Positions 9,771 to 18,476 of a stretch of 20,548 nt of DNA are shown here, one piece after another (the stretch's first letter is position 1; each line of letters opens with the position of its first letter). This stretch comes from Discostella pseudostelligera (Eukaryota; Bacillariophyta; Thalassiosirophyceae; Thalassiosirales; Thalassiosiraceae), in assembly GCA_036940085.1 (NCBI GenBank), contig JALLBK010000153.1, positions 1-20,548 of the forward strand, read 5' to 3'. The position numbers were made by a program, and so were the translations under genes. The notes below the pieces were generated by a model that was given only the letters and a program-made list of their open reading frames with translations, was not told the DNA's origin and did not search any database.

Positions 9771-11225
9771 CTAGTTCGCTGTCGGCGTCCCCATGATCTG
9801 ATTTAGAATCCAGTTCGGCAATTTTGAAGTTGGTCGACGAGTGGATCCCTTTAATGCCATGATAGTAACTGTCGCCTTTGCCAATAAGCTTCTTTTTCCG
9901 CCGTTGCTGTGGTTGCTTAGCGACTTCGACGAGTCAGGCCGAACATTGTCGTCGTCATCATCATCCATGAAGAGCTCATGCCGACACTCCACGATCATAC
10001 CACGACGTTTAACGATGAAGTTTGTGCGTACAGTGATCTCTCTTCGACTAGCATTCATTGATGGAGTAGAATTCGAAAGATACGTATTCACCACTTTTTC
10101 CTCCTTCCTTGTCTCCTCGTCCTCTACAAAATCGGAATCCTCCTCGTTCAACAGCAACATCAATTCCCCATCATCTACACTCGTTACTACCCATAGTATA
10201 TCTTCATCCACTTGCATTTTACGCAATATGTCAGGACCACCTAAGTAATTTGTGCGTGAGCGTTCAAAGAAATTCATTGCATTTCGAATAGGCAGAATGG
10301 AACGTGCTGGTGCAAATGATGATTGTTGTCGATGTTGGTTCTGGAAATAGAAATGATGGGTATCGAACTCATCGCTGTAGGCTGTACACCGTTGTTCAAA
10401 AATTGTACCTCCTCTATCCTCGTCAAGTTGTTGTTGTGGTGTTGATGCAGATACAGCCTTCTCAGCCATCTTTTCGTTTGGTAACGACGAAGAGTCATGC
10501 AAGGTGTTGATTATGGTAACAGTGGCGGAATTGTGCACTATCCAATTATTGTCGTCGTCGTCGTCACCTCCAGTGTCTCCATTGTTGCTAGTGTTTTTAG
10601 TACTTCTTGTTGCCATTTCCAATTGCCAAACTTCTTCATGATCTCGTCGTCGACCCCCTTCCTCTCCGCATTCCCCTCCCCTTTCTTCGTCTTCCTCCAA
10701 CATCACACCACGAATAATGTATTCCTCTCCCAACGAAGGAGATGAACGAAACTTTTGATTGGTAACTGATGTTACCATCCAGGAATAAGAATCATGATTT
10801 TGACGAGAGACATGACTTAATGCACGTTCATAACTCCTAAGATAATTCCCATTGTACATGACACCATAGGCATCAGTGTCTTCAATGTAGATGTGATATG
10901 TGGGTGAGGTGAAAGTGACGGTGGTTGGTGCTGATGCTGTGAGCTCTGTTGTTGCTGATGCTGTGGTCGTCGTTGATGATGATTCACCCATCTGATGTAG
11001 CTGCAGTTGGTCGAAATGGCGGTGGTGGGTATTACGATAATGATACTCCCGCCGGAGCAATGATTCAGATCTCGTCGCCCTCTGAAGATATCTCATTCCA
11101 CGCACATCACGGTGCAGCACGTCGTAGAAATTGTTGAAAGCCAGTGCGGTTGGCAGCAGCAGATGCCATGATGAGGAGAGTATTGCTATTGAAGCTAATA
11201 CGTTACCTCTTCCTAGCCACGTCAT
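9771..11225 (-). CDS. Plastid-targeted double hot-dog thioesterase-like protein
   Basis: 484 residues from the ATG at 11225; the frame opens with GTG further upstream, but this ATG begins a clear signal peptide. The hydrophobic core ends TALA|FNNF (A29/F30), matching the Ala|Phe junction of heterokont plastid presequences, and an Arg/Ser-rich transit-like stretch follows. Domain 1 (about 109-245) has the 4HBT/YbgC-type hot-dog motif EDTDAYGVMYNGNYLRSYERA, including the DTD that carries the catalytic Asp in the family. Domain 2 (about 278-460) looks like a second hot-dog repeat (YSDEFD, then FERSRTNYLGGPDIL, WVVTSV) in which DTDxxG is not preserved. Long acidic or Asn/Ser-rich inserts interrupt both. 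The likely role is hydrolysis of an acyl-CoA or acyl-ACP type thioester in the plastid. The substrate is unknown and no intron is needed. Confidence 0.78.
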   Translation of the reverse strand: MTWLGRGNVLASIAILSSSWHLLLPTALAFNNFYDVLHRDVRGMRYLQRATRSESLLRREYHYRNTHHRHFDQLQLHQMGESSSTTTTASATTELTASAPTTVTFTSPTYHIYIEDTDAYGVMYNGNYLRSYERALSHVSRQNHDSYSWMVTSVTNQKFRSSPSLGEEYIIRGVMLEEDEERGGECGEEGGRRRDHEEVWQLEMATRSTKNTSNNGDTGGDDDDDNNWIVHNSATVTIINTLHDSSSLPNEKMAEKAVSASTPQQQLDEDRGGTIFEQRCTAYSDEFDTHHFYFQNQHRQQSSFAPARSILPIRNAMNFFERSRTNYLGGPDILRKMQVDEDILWVVTSVDDGELMLLLNEEDSDFVEDEETRKEEKVVNTYLSNSTPSMNASRREITVRTNFIVKRRGMIVECRHELFMDDDDDDNVRPDSSKSLSNHSNGGKRSLLAKATVTIMALKGSTRRPTSKLPNWILNQIMGTPTAN

Positions 11226-11499
11226 TTTAGTCTTACTGACGGTAGGGTTGTGGATGCCGACGATGGTTGTCCCCACTTTCCAGCTCCCAGCTCAACCGGT
11301 GACGAAATTACGTTACTGCAGGTAGTGTCGTCGCTTCGCTTCGCTCGAGCGTCGATGACGTCGATGTCCGATGTTTATTTCCCCCTACCCCTCATACTCA
11401 TACAACATACCTAGGTCGATGTCGATGCACTAGGAGATATCAATGGCCTGGTCATGTCATGGCGATGTCCATGGTCGACGTCGACGTCGTATCTCTAGA

Positions 11500-11650
11500 G
11501 ATCTGTTACAGCTAATTTCGAAAATCCGTAGATTCGAATTTACATGGCCTGTAATTTCGATTTGATTCGTGATTATGGGCTGTAATATCGAAACTTCAGG
11601 CATGTAGATTCGAATCGAAGGTAGTTTCCAAATATTAGCTGTGACAGATC
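11500..11650. repeat. 151-base imperfect inverted repeat (MITE-like or long hairpin)
   Basis: The left end GATCTGTTACAGCTAAT (from 11500) matches the reverse complement of the right end, GATCTGTCACAGCTAAT (to 11650), with one mismatch. Pairing continues inward with small bulges: GATTCGAATTTACATG pairs with GATTCGAATCTACATG, then CCTG and TTTCGAT. Each arm is roughly 65 bases with a short central loop. This could be a non-autonomous terminal-inverted-repeat element, a foldback element, or a source of hairpin RNA. No target-site duplication is clear. Confidence 0.8.
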
Positions 11651-11679
11651 AGAGTCAAGCAAGCAAAGAGGGTCAGGGG

Positions 11680-11732
11680 CCCGCCAAAATGTCGCCACGT
11701 GTAAGCACAAGAGCTTGATTTTTTGGCGGGAA
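11680..11732. promoter_or_regulatory. E2F / G-box / E2F inverted arrangement
   Basis: CCCGCCAAAA at 11680-11689, CCACGTGTAA at 11695-11704 (TTACACGTGG on the minus strand) and TTTTGGCGGGAA at 11721-11732. The two E2F-like sites face each other around the G-box. The module is 455 bases upstream of the thioesterase ATG and 620 upstream of the propeller-gene ATG, so it may serve either or both. Confidence 0.6.
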
Positions 11733-11855
11733 CGAGGATGCGTCTGTGCCTGCCTAAACAGGCCAAAGCGCTACTGGAAATTCCGACCGACTCCGACGTC
11801 ATGGTCGTGGTCTATTTTTTTGTAATTGTAGACAAGATGGATTCTCTGGAATTGA

Positions 11856-11863
11856 TGACGTCA
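11856..11863. promoter_or_regulatory. CRE palindrome TGACGTCA
   Basis: Full TGACGTCA palindrome, with related GACGTCAT near 11800 and GGCGTCAT shortly after it. In the diatom Phaeodactylum, TGACGT-type CO2/cAMP-responsive elements bound by bZIP factors control plastid carbonic anhydrase. Relevance here is inferred. Confidence 0.45.
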
Positions 11864-11889
11864 TTGGTGGCGTCATGCGTTTAGCGAGA

Positions 11890-11973
11890 TTTGGCGCCAC
11901 TTCAAAATTTTAAAATTGGCGCACTTTGCGCAGTTTCTCGCATCGGGAAAGAAGCTGAAATCAACTTCCCGCC
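11890..11973. promoter_or_regulatory. Further E2F-like sites
   Basis: TTTGGCGC at 11890-11897, ATTGGCGC at about 11915-11922 and TTCCCGCC at 11966-11973. They fit TTTSSCGC or its variants and lie 380 to 460 bases upstream of the propeller-gene ATG. Confidence 0.4.
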
Positions 11974-12349
11974 GAAAGGCGCACCATCAAGCACAAGCAC
12001 AGATGAAGACAGCGAGATGAACAGTAGTACTACTCTCACATCATTGATTATTAGATTGTTGCGGAAAGAGGAAACATCTTCCATTGCATCTGCGTTCTTG
12101 CGTTGAACTCGCGGATGAATGGTCTTGACAAAGGTCACCTATCCTGTTCATTAAGGAGGCAGCAATCCACACGCGAGATAAATATTGCCTCCACATTTGC
12201 GAGGGCTCCATCCGATCCCGGTGATCGTAGTTGTTGCTAGAACCAAGACGCAGGAGCAATCGCATCGAGCAAGCCTCATTATATTCCTCGGTGATAACAA
12301 CATCAATCACTTTATTTCTGGGAAGACCATCGTAAATGACCAGCAAGAG

Positions 12350-13715
12350 ATGTCGACGTCAAATAGGAAGAATTCAACCAGTCAAACTATACTCCCTGAC
12401 GGTACCAGAGTCAAGGAGTACATCGTCGAGGAAACCCATCCCGATGGATCGCGTACCATCACCACGACGCAAGTCAAAACGAACAAGGTGGCAAGAACAT
12501 TGCCCGACGGGTCCAAAGTAATTGAGGACGTGTCGAATACGACCACCACCACTAAGCAATGCCCTGCTCAGCCGGCACAAGAGGATCTGGTTCAGCAGGC
12601 TGTCAATGGCTTCGGGACCTTCATGGATTTGTTTACCCCTACTAAGAAAAGTGAAGCGAAAGAAGCCAAAACGACGAACATGAATGCTACACTCGGCAGA
12701 ATGGACGATGACGACGGTATTAGTACGCTAGGGGCGGATATGACAGTTGATGGAAGGTGGAGTGTCCAGTCAACGAATGACTACAACCAGATGGGTATTC
12801 GGACACAAGGAACAGGAGGAGGAAGGTCTTACACAATGTCTCCTCAGCCTGGAACTCAGATGGATCATATGAGGGGTAGGCAGACTCCAACTAATCGAGG
12901 TCAGAAGCCGGCTTCGCCCTTCTTCCCGCCCACTCATCCCACCAGCGGTCGCAGCGTCCGTTCTCATCACAGTGATGATATCGTCTACATGAACGACAAT
13001 AATGGTATGCCTAACAACCTCGGCAGTAATGCAGTGGCTAACAATAACAACTTCATGCTCTACGAAACCGACCGATGCGAGTCACAACTGCCTGCTTTCC
13101 ACAAGGTTCCGCCACCACCAGATAAAAAGTCCCTTGGAAGGACCATCATGAGATCACTAACGCCACAACGCATGACGGGAGTTACGACATCAGACAATGC
13201 CAGTGCTGGCAGTGGACAGCAGCGTGTGAGGGCTGCAACCCCGAACAGCTTTAGTAAGCAACCTCAACAGCAGCGTGGGCGTGGGCGTACATCTACCCGT
13301 GATGATAGACATGTATTGGATCCCGAGGTCGTAGACGCCATCAGAATGATGCATCAGCGGAGTAAAAGTCCTGTTGGACGACGAGAGGAGCCGTTCATGC
13401 AGGGTTTTGAGGAACAGCAACCAATGGTTCCTGAATCTTCACCCTGTCCCAAGGCAAGCTACAACAATATAAGCTCGAGGCAATTAGCACACGAGAGTAA
13501 TGTGGCGCATCCGCATGACACTTCGTTGCAAAAGATCTACGGTGGCATCAACAACCAGAACTACCAAAGTCCAGGAGGCGAGGTAAATCGCAATCAGTGG
13601 GATACTGAAAGCATAGAGGAACGTGATGATTATCCGACAGTGTATGGAGTAACATCCATGTCAGGACCTCCAGGAATGCAAAAGTCTAGGTCGGCATCGA
13701 AACTCATTAAGAATC

Positions 13716-13750
<35 letters not shown>

Positions 13751-15085
13751 CAACGCGGTGCCGCCACCAAATTCGGCAAAACGAGCCTATTCAAGAAGAA
13801 GAGATTCCCAATCATTCTTCCTCCCACAATTGTCAAGAACGGCCAATCCATTCTAACGCGTGATTCTTTCACGACAATCGTATCTCCGCCCAAGATAGCC
13901 ATCCACAAAACGAATGCCATCGCAACCTCTGACCGATTCGTGCACTTTTACTCCCTTACAAATAATCGATGGGTGCAAACAACGACAGTATCGCTTCCCA
14001 ACACTCATGGATTGTCACTCGCATTGTTCAATGATACGGCTGTTATTGGCGTGCCATATGATCGCAACTCAAGGGGAATGTTGACGGGCAGTGCATATAT
14101 TTTTGAGCGAGACAACAAGACGCAGACCTGGTATCAAGTGAAAAAAATCGTGCCCAAGAAAGTGCAGGAGTATTCTTGCGTCGGTTTTTCGGTGGCAATT
14201 TGCGACAATGTTGTAAGTGTCGGTGTGCCAGAGTTGGGAGCTTCCCTATCAATGAATGGAGCTGGCGGCGGCGGTAGTGGAAGTGTTTATGTCTACCAGA
14301 GAGCAGAACAGTTCAAGTGGATGCTAATGAGCCATTTGACGATGGCTCATAATAATCTCGATCCACGAACTCTTGCTCCACCAGGTGGCTTACTGGTACC
14401 GCCCACTTCGAACTTCGGAACAATTGTGGCTTTGAGTCATAAGATTATGGTCGTCTCCAATTTCTACCAGCCCAACGAAGGCGAAATCAGCGAGACATCC
14501 TTGTTTGTATACGAGTATGACGAGTCACTGAAGCAAAAGTGGAGGTTGATCCAGGCGGATCTATTAAGTACGGAAGAACAAAAACGAAACTTCGGTTCTC
14601 GTATAGCCTTGACTGCGAACGGCGAGGGCATTTTCATTGGTTGTCACTCGGATGTGAATCCGACGGAAATCCTCTATTTCAGACGAAAGAATCAGGTAGA
14701 CGTCTATGGCAAACGCAGCTTTCAACTGCAACAAGTTATCAACATCCAGGAAAAGTGTGACATTACCCAAATCCACGTTGATTCTCAAGATAACTTCATT
14801 GTGGGAACATTGAACTCGAATCGGGTTTACGTCTATCGCAAGGTGCATGATTTGAGGACCTTGGAAGATCAGGGGTGGAGGCTAGTTGCCAAGGTAGTCG
14901 ATGGCAACCTAGACGGCGAAAGGTTTGGTGAGCATGTCGTTTTGTCTGATGACAATATATTGGTGGGTACGGCAAACAACGTTTATTCTTACAGTTTGGA
15001 TGGATGGATGACGGCGAAGAAGAAGTCGTCGAGGAGTGAACTTATTAGGTCTTTTTCACCTATGAGGTTCAGGATATCGGCGTGA
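12350..15085 (+). CDS. Large protein with low-complexity N-terminus and C-terminal beta-propeller
   Basis: 911 residues from ATG 12350, the first ATG in the frame (which opens at a TTG upstream). The N-terminus has three PDG[TS] repeats (LPDGT 15-19, PDGS 31-34, LPDGS 51-55) in an alternating beta-like pattern. A long Asn/Gln/Ser/Pro-rich, probably disordered region follows, with a 12-Gln run at 457-468. From about 500 to 890 the protein has repeated blades of the type FG..V....D..VVGVP....GSVYVY....W, for example SAYIFERDNKTQTWYQ, GSVYVYQRAEQFKW, NRVYVYRKV and RFGEHVVLSDDNILVG. These resemble FG-GAP/integrin-like propeller repeats. No signal peptide or membrane segment is seen, so an intracellular scaffold is plausible. 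No enzymatic motif is recognised. It converges on the transporter gene. Confidence 0.85.
13718..13753 (+). repeat. CAG/CAA microsatellite encoding poly-Gln
   Basis: Nine CAG codons followed by CAA CAG CAA, giving 12 consecutive Gln in the propeller protein. It lies just before the globular domain and is a likely length-polymorphic site. Confidence 0.95.
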
Positions 15086-15303
15086 GATATTTTGTGGCTA
15101 TTAGAGTAGGGTTTGATGGAGAAAACACAATTGCTTTAATATACGAGCGAGCAGCATCACTCCATCGAAGATCGAGTTATTTGTTGAATGTTTTAGAAAT
15201 TGCGGTTTTGACTTTCCACAGAAATAGAGAGAGATTGATTGTACTTAAAGATATTTGATCTAAAGTTGTATGAATGAAATGGACATTTGAAGTGAGTTGA
15301 GAC

Positions 15304-16833
15304 TTATGTGCCCCAGAAACAAAGTATTATGACACCGGTGACAGCAAGGAACACCCCAACACACCCGAATACTGTTGGCCTTTTGCCCTTGAACGGCCAG
15401 TCTAAGATAAGGCCATAAAGTGGTCCTACGCTCCCTAATGACACTGCAAGTCCAAGGGCAACCTGAAAAAGTGAATAATTCGACAAGGCCGGACAGAGGA
15501 AGGTAACCAATACAACACCCGTAGTGATATTCACCCAACCCTTCCTCGATAACGTTGGCAGTTCGAACCAGCGTGGTGGTTGGTTGTATGATTCAGCTAC
15601 GTTACTCGTTATCGTTTCATCATCGTCTTTTTTGTCGATGTGGTCTGCTCTCGAAACACGCTGTTTTAATCGCATCCCGGCGGACATCCCGGCAAGCACC
15701 ACCCCTGCAAACCCGAACCGTATCAAATTAATCGACCAAGTTGTCATTCCTACGCCATATTTCTTTGTTAACAGGGAGCCCACAGAATCAGCTAGGACGT
15801 TAAAGATTGCGCATGCATATCCCCGTTTGTAGTTGGTTTGTGTTTCACCTTCATTGCTGTTTCGTCCCATTTTTGCACAGTCACTGACATTCTGATTCTC
15901 AGAAGTAGAATTTAAGATTGCTGGCGGCGAACCTTGCTCCTCACGTGCTATTAAATCCTGATCTTGCTCATTGTTGCATGCTATTCTAAATGCGGAATCA
16001 TCTGTAATTTGTTCGACTGTCCTTTCGACGTTGCTATCAAAAGCAGAAGTACCAGCCACATTTTCTGCCTCCATCCTCTGGGTAGGATCAGCATCATCAA
16101 ATGATGATGAAGATGATCGTTGCTCTTCCCAAGCAACAACGCCCACACCAACAACAGTAAGGACCATTCCTCCCCAAGCAGGTGGCATCAATACTTCATC
16201 CAACACCAGCCTACCCAAAATTGCCGCACCAAATGGTTTAATCGAATCAATTACAATAACATGCTTTGCTCCTAAGATACATAAAGCTTCTAACCAAAGT
16301 ACATCACCGACCACTATCCCAAGAGTGGAGCTCAGGATTAGGTATCCGACGTTGACGGATGTGAACACAATTGATTCCTTTTCTTGGACTTCGCCGTTGT
16401 ACTCGCTGGTAGAAGAAGATGAAATGGCAAATCCACGTGCAAAGCACATGCTGATGAAGCCAAGTGATGCAATATTGCACTTAAACACTGCAAAGAAGCC
16501 AAAAAAGACAAACACGAGGAGGACATGAAGTGTGAGGTAGGTGGGTGAAATGTGGAAGGAACACACATCTGAGTGATTCTCTCAACTGTTGAGCGCAAAC
16601 GCCGACGCTCCCGAAGAAGACCACGTAGTATCCCAAATGTAAAAGCCAACTGACATAAACAGTGGTGCGATCAATGCCGCGAGAATCTAATGGTAACAAA
16701 CGAATACAAGTTGACTTCGGGAGTGAGCATTATCAGTGCAGCAGCTGCAACTGCAAGTGCAAGTGTTGGGAGAAAACTCAAATGGAATCACACTCACGCC
16801 ACTGGCTGTTGGTGAAAGAAAATCGACAGACAT
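15304..16833 (-). CDS. EamA-type drug/metabolite transporter, three exons
   Basis: Coding join on the minus strand: 16833-16798, 16686-16587, 16487-15304 (439 residues). It is a multi-pass membrane protein of the DMT superfamily with two EamA-like halves. The first half includes ILAALIAPLFMSVGFYIW, SAFALN, LGIVVGDVLWLEALCILGAK and IDSIKPFGAAILGRLVLDE, then GGMVLTVVGVGVV. A hydrophilic acidic loop of about 100 residues follows. The second half starts at KRGYACAIFNVLADSVGSLL and ends in a helix finishing ILCFWGT. The N-terminus was reconstructed: the uninterrupted frame to the left lacks an ATG start and the first helices, while two GT-AG introns restore MSVDFLSPTASG plus a hydrophobic helix. 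The substrate and membrane cannot be predicted; relatives carry small metabolites. The first two exons are less certain than the main exon. Confidence 0.82.
16488..16586 (-). other. Transporter intron 2 (99 bases)
   Basis: Donor CTCAACA|GTTGAG (weak) and acceptor GGCTTCTTTGCAG|TGTTTA (strong), phase 1. It joins SAFALN to MFKCNIASLGF. Confidence 0.7.
16687..16797 (-). other. Transporter intron 1 (111 bases)
   Basis: Donor AGTGGC|GTGAGT and acceptor TTACCATTAG|ATTCTC, phase 0. It follows a 36-base first coding exon starting ATGTCTGTCG. It contains a CTGCA/TTGCA-rich stretch. Confidence 0.7.
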
Positions 16834-17027
16834 TGGTAATAATGGTGATTATGCTCCTGGTGCCGTTAATGCCAAGCCCGAAGTTGGACGGACGATGGCA
16901 TGCCATATGCCATGGTGGGTGAAGGTGATCATCTACAATACTTATCTTTTCTCTTCGTCTTGGTCGCAGCAGGCGCCAGCGGGTCAGCGCGCGAGCGCAG
17001 GCTGACACGCACGCGTGGTTGGCACCC

Positions 17028-17039
17028 TTCCCGCCAAAA
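17028..17039. promoter_or_regulatory. E2F-like site TTCCCGCCAAAA
   Basis: It is the exact reverse complement of the core at 11721-11732 (TTTTGGCGGGAA). It lies between divergent genes, 195 bases upstream of the transporter ATG and about 395 upstream of the J-protein ATG. Confidence 0.5.
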
Positions 17040-17219
17040 AACGTGTCTCTTAATTCTTAATTTGAAATTGAATTTAAAATTAAAATTAAAATTAGCGCCC
17101 TATGTAGCTACGTATCGGAGTCTGTATGTAGAAATTCGTATGAATTCCGATGTACTTTTGAATGCACACGCATCCTGCAGCCAGCATCAGCAAGAAGTTG
17201 AAAGTTGAGCAAAACATCT

Positions 17220-17229
17220 CCCGCCAAAT
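17220..17229. promoter_or_regulatory. E2F-like site CCCGCCAAAT
   Basis: Second E2F-type site in the same divergent region, about 205 bases upstream of the J-protein ATG. Confidence 0.4.
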
Positions 17230-17283
17230 GATTTTTCCGGGCATACTTCATTCTCCCCCCAAATCTGCTCTGCCACCCGCTTT

Positions 17284-17284
17284 N
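17284..17284. other. Undetermined base (assembly join)
   Basis: A single N, directly followed by copy 2 of the 55-base repeat. It probably marks an assembly join or an unresolved base, so sequence continuity here is not proven. Confidence 0.9.
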
Positions 17285-17339
17285 AATATTTGGACTTGGA
17301 GGAGCCGCGTCGGATGTCGGCTGGTGCCATCTATCCAGT
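17285..17339 (+). repeat. 55-base dispersed repeat, copy 2
   Basis: Identical to 2298-2352 in the same orientation. It begins at the base after the N and ends 94 bases before the J-protein ATG, so it is in the promoter or leader of that gene. Confidence 0.95.
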
Positions 17340-17355
17340 TCAAGACAATACTATC

Positions 17356-17436
17356 ATGGCGTGTATCAGCGGCACAGAGTTTCAGCTTTTGCGTCTCAGC
17401 CTCCGCCACCACAACTTCGTCGACGGCTTCCCATGA
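17356..17436 (+). CDS. Possible upstream ORF (26 codons) overlapping the J-protein start
   Basis: ATG at 17356 opens a 26-residue frame (starting MACISGTEFQ, ending FVDGFP) whose TGA overlaps the J-protein ATG as ATGA at 17433-17436. If the transcript starts upstream it would be the first ORF met by scanning ribosomes. It could be regulatory, or chance, or lie outside the mRNA. No family resemblance. Confidence 0.35.
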   Translation: MACISGTEFQLLRLSLRHHNFVDGFP

Positions 17437-18197
17437 CCATCGTCTTTCTCTATCATCTTCATGTGCATCACTCATCATTATCACTAGCTTCGTCACGACG
17501 ATACTTCCATCCCTCTCTCCCCCCTTTATCTCGCCAACATCCCAAGCTCTCCACCCTCTTCTGTCCCTACGCCACGCTCCAAATTCCAAAAGACTCTTCT
17601 TATGCACATGCCAAAAAGTCTTTTTTGAAAATTGCTATGAAACATCATCCGGATACCATGGCGAGCAACGTTTTGGACAAGGCGACCAAATTAAAATCAC
17701 AAGAGATATTTATGCAATGTCGTAAATCATTGGAATCATTGGTAGAATGTGAAATGACTGGTCGAGCAATATTAAGAAGTACAATTCCATCCAGTGGTGG
17801 TATCAGTAGTGGTAGCGGTAGTAGGCAACAGCAACAATCCATGTCCAATGAAGAATTCGACATGTGGTTCGAAAAAGAGACCGGACATTCCTCCAACCCG
17901 TTTCAATTTGATTTAGATCCCAAAGTTATGCGCGAAGTGGCGGATATGCACACTACCATGGAGGGATCGCATGGGTTGGACCGAGATGGAGGCATGTGGC
18001 ATTTGGCTAGTATGATTAGTAATGCGGTCAAGAGTGGGAAGGAGGGTGGTGGCGCAGAAAGTATATTACGATTGGAGGCGGGGAGCGTGAAGGATGGAAT
18101 GGGAGGAGGAGGAGATGATGCTATGGGGAAGTTGGAACGACGCAGGAAGAAGACGACGACGACGAGGATAAGTGGTAGGCATAGTAAGAGGAGTTAA
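17433..18197 (+). CDS. J-domain (DnaJ-like) protein, possibly organelle-targeted
   Basis: 254 residues from ATG 17433; the same frame is open upstream, but only from a GTG. The J-domain is recognised at about 45-105: PYATLQIPKDSSYAHAKKSF, then LKIAMKHHPDT with the HPD at 72-74. HPD is the site that stimulates Hsp70 ATPase. The first 40 residues are hydrophobic, Ser-, Arg- and His-rich and almost free of acidic residues (SRRYFHPSLP). This suggests an organelle presequence, more mitochondrial than plastid because no Ala|Phe signal-peptide junction is seen. The C-terminal half has EEFDMWFEKETG, a HGLDRDGGMWHLASMI block and a Gly-rich then very basic tail (KRRRK-type). No Gly/Phe region or zinc finger is present, so it is a type III J protein. 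Confidence 0.78.
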   Translation: MTIVFLYHLHVHHSSLSLASSRRYFHPSLPPLSRQHPKLSTLFCPYATLQIPKDSSYAHAKKSFLKIAMKHHPDTMASNVLDKATKLKSQEIFMQCRKSLESLVECEMTGRAILRSTIPSSGGISSGSGSRQQQQSMSNEEFDMWFEKETGHSSNPFQFDLDPKVMREVADMHTTMEGSHGLDRDGGMWHLASMISNAVKSGKEGGGAESILRLEAGSVKDGMGGGGDDAMGKLERRRKKTTTTRISGRHSKRS

Positions 18198-18476
18198 GAT
18201 ATCTTTTATCTAATTATTGCTGTTCGAAGATTCAAGCGACCATGATGTCCCGACTTACGAGTCGAAACTTGGCAACCAAATTCCATGCCTCCACACTTCC
18301 AATTATGGAATTATCGTATTCAAGTAGCCTTGCAAGTGTTGATGTCGTTTTAGCAGTACCTAGACTCGGTCTGCAATATTCATTTATATATAATGTAGAA
18401 AGGATTTAATGAATCCCCATCTTGACATGCCCGTAGACCTATATCTGTTCAGTAAAAGATAGCTCATTACTCATGT

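Larger units (their letters stand above)
11226..12349. other. 1.1 kb divergent regulatory region
   Basis: It lies between the thioesterase (-) and the propeller protein (+) and should contain both promoters. It holds GTCGAC/GATGTC-rich sequence at 11340-11490, the inverted repeat at 11500-11650, an E2F-G-box-E2F arrangement at 11680-11732, a full CRE at 11856-11863 and further E2F-like sites to 11973. An open frame at 11891-12106 starts with TTG, overlaps these sites and resembles nothing known, so no gene is called. Confidence 0.7.
16834..17432. other. Divergent region between transporter and J-protein genes
   Basis: About 600 bases. It has a GC-rich part near 16975-17020, an E2F-like TTCCCGCCAAAA, and an AAAATT-rich tract at about 17050-17095. 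A second E2F-like site follows, then an undetermined base at 17284, the 55-base repeat and a possible short upstream open frame. No other gene is supported. Confidence 0.7.

Noticed and set aside
11891..12106. 71-codon plus-strand frame in the divergent region
   Set aside because: Starts with TTG, overlaps E2F-like sites and shows no recognisable motif.
16481..16699. 72-codon minus-strand frame as the start of the transporter
   Set aside because: This frame does not join to the transporter in phase. The spliced alternative gives a better hydrophobic helix and an ATG start.
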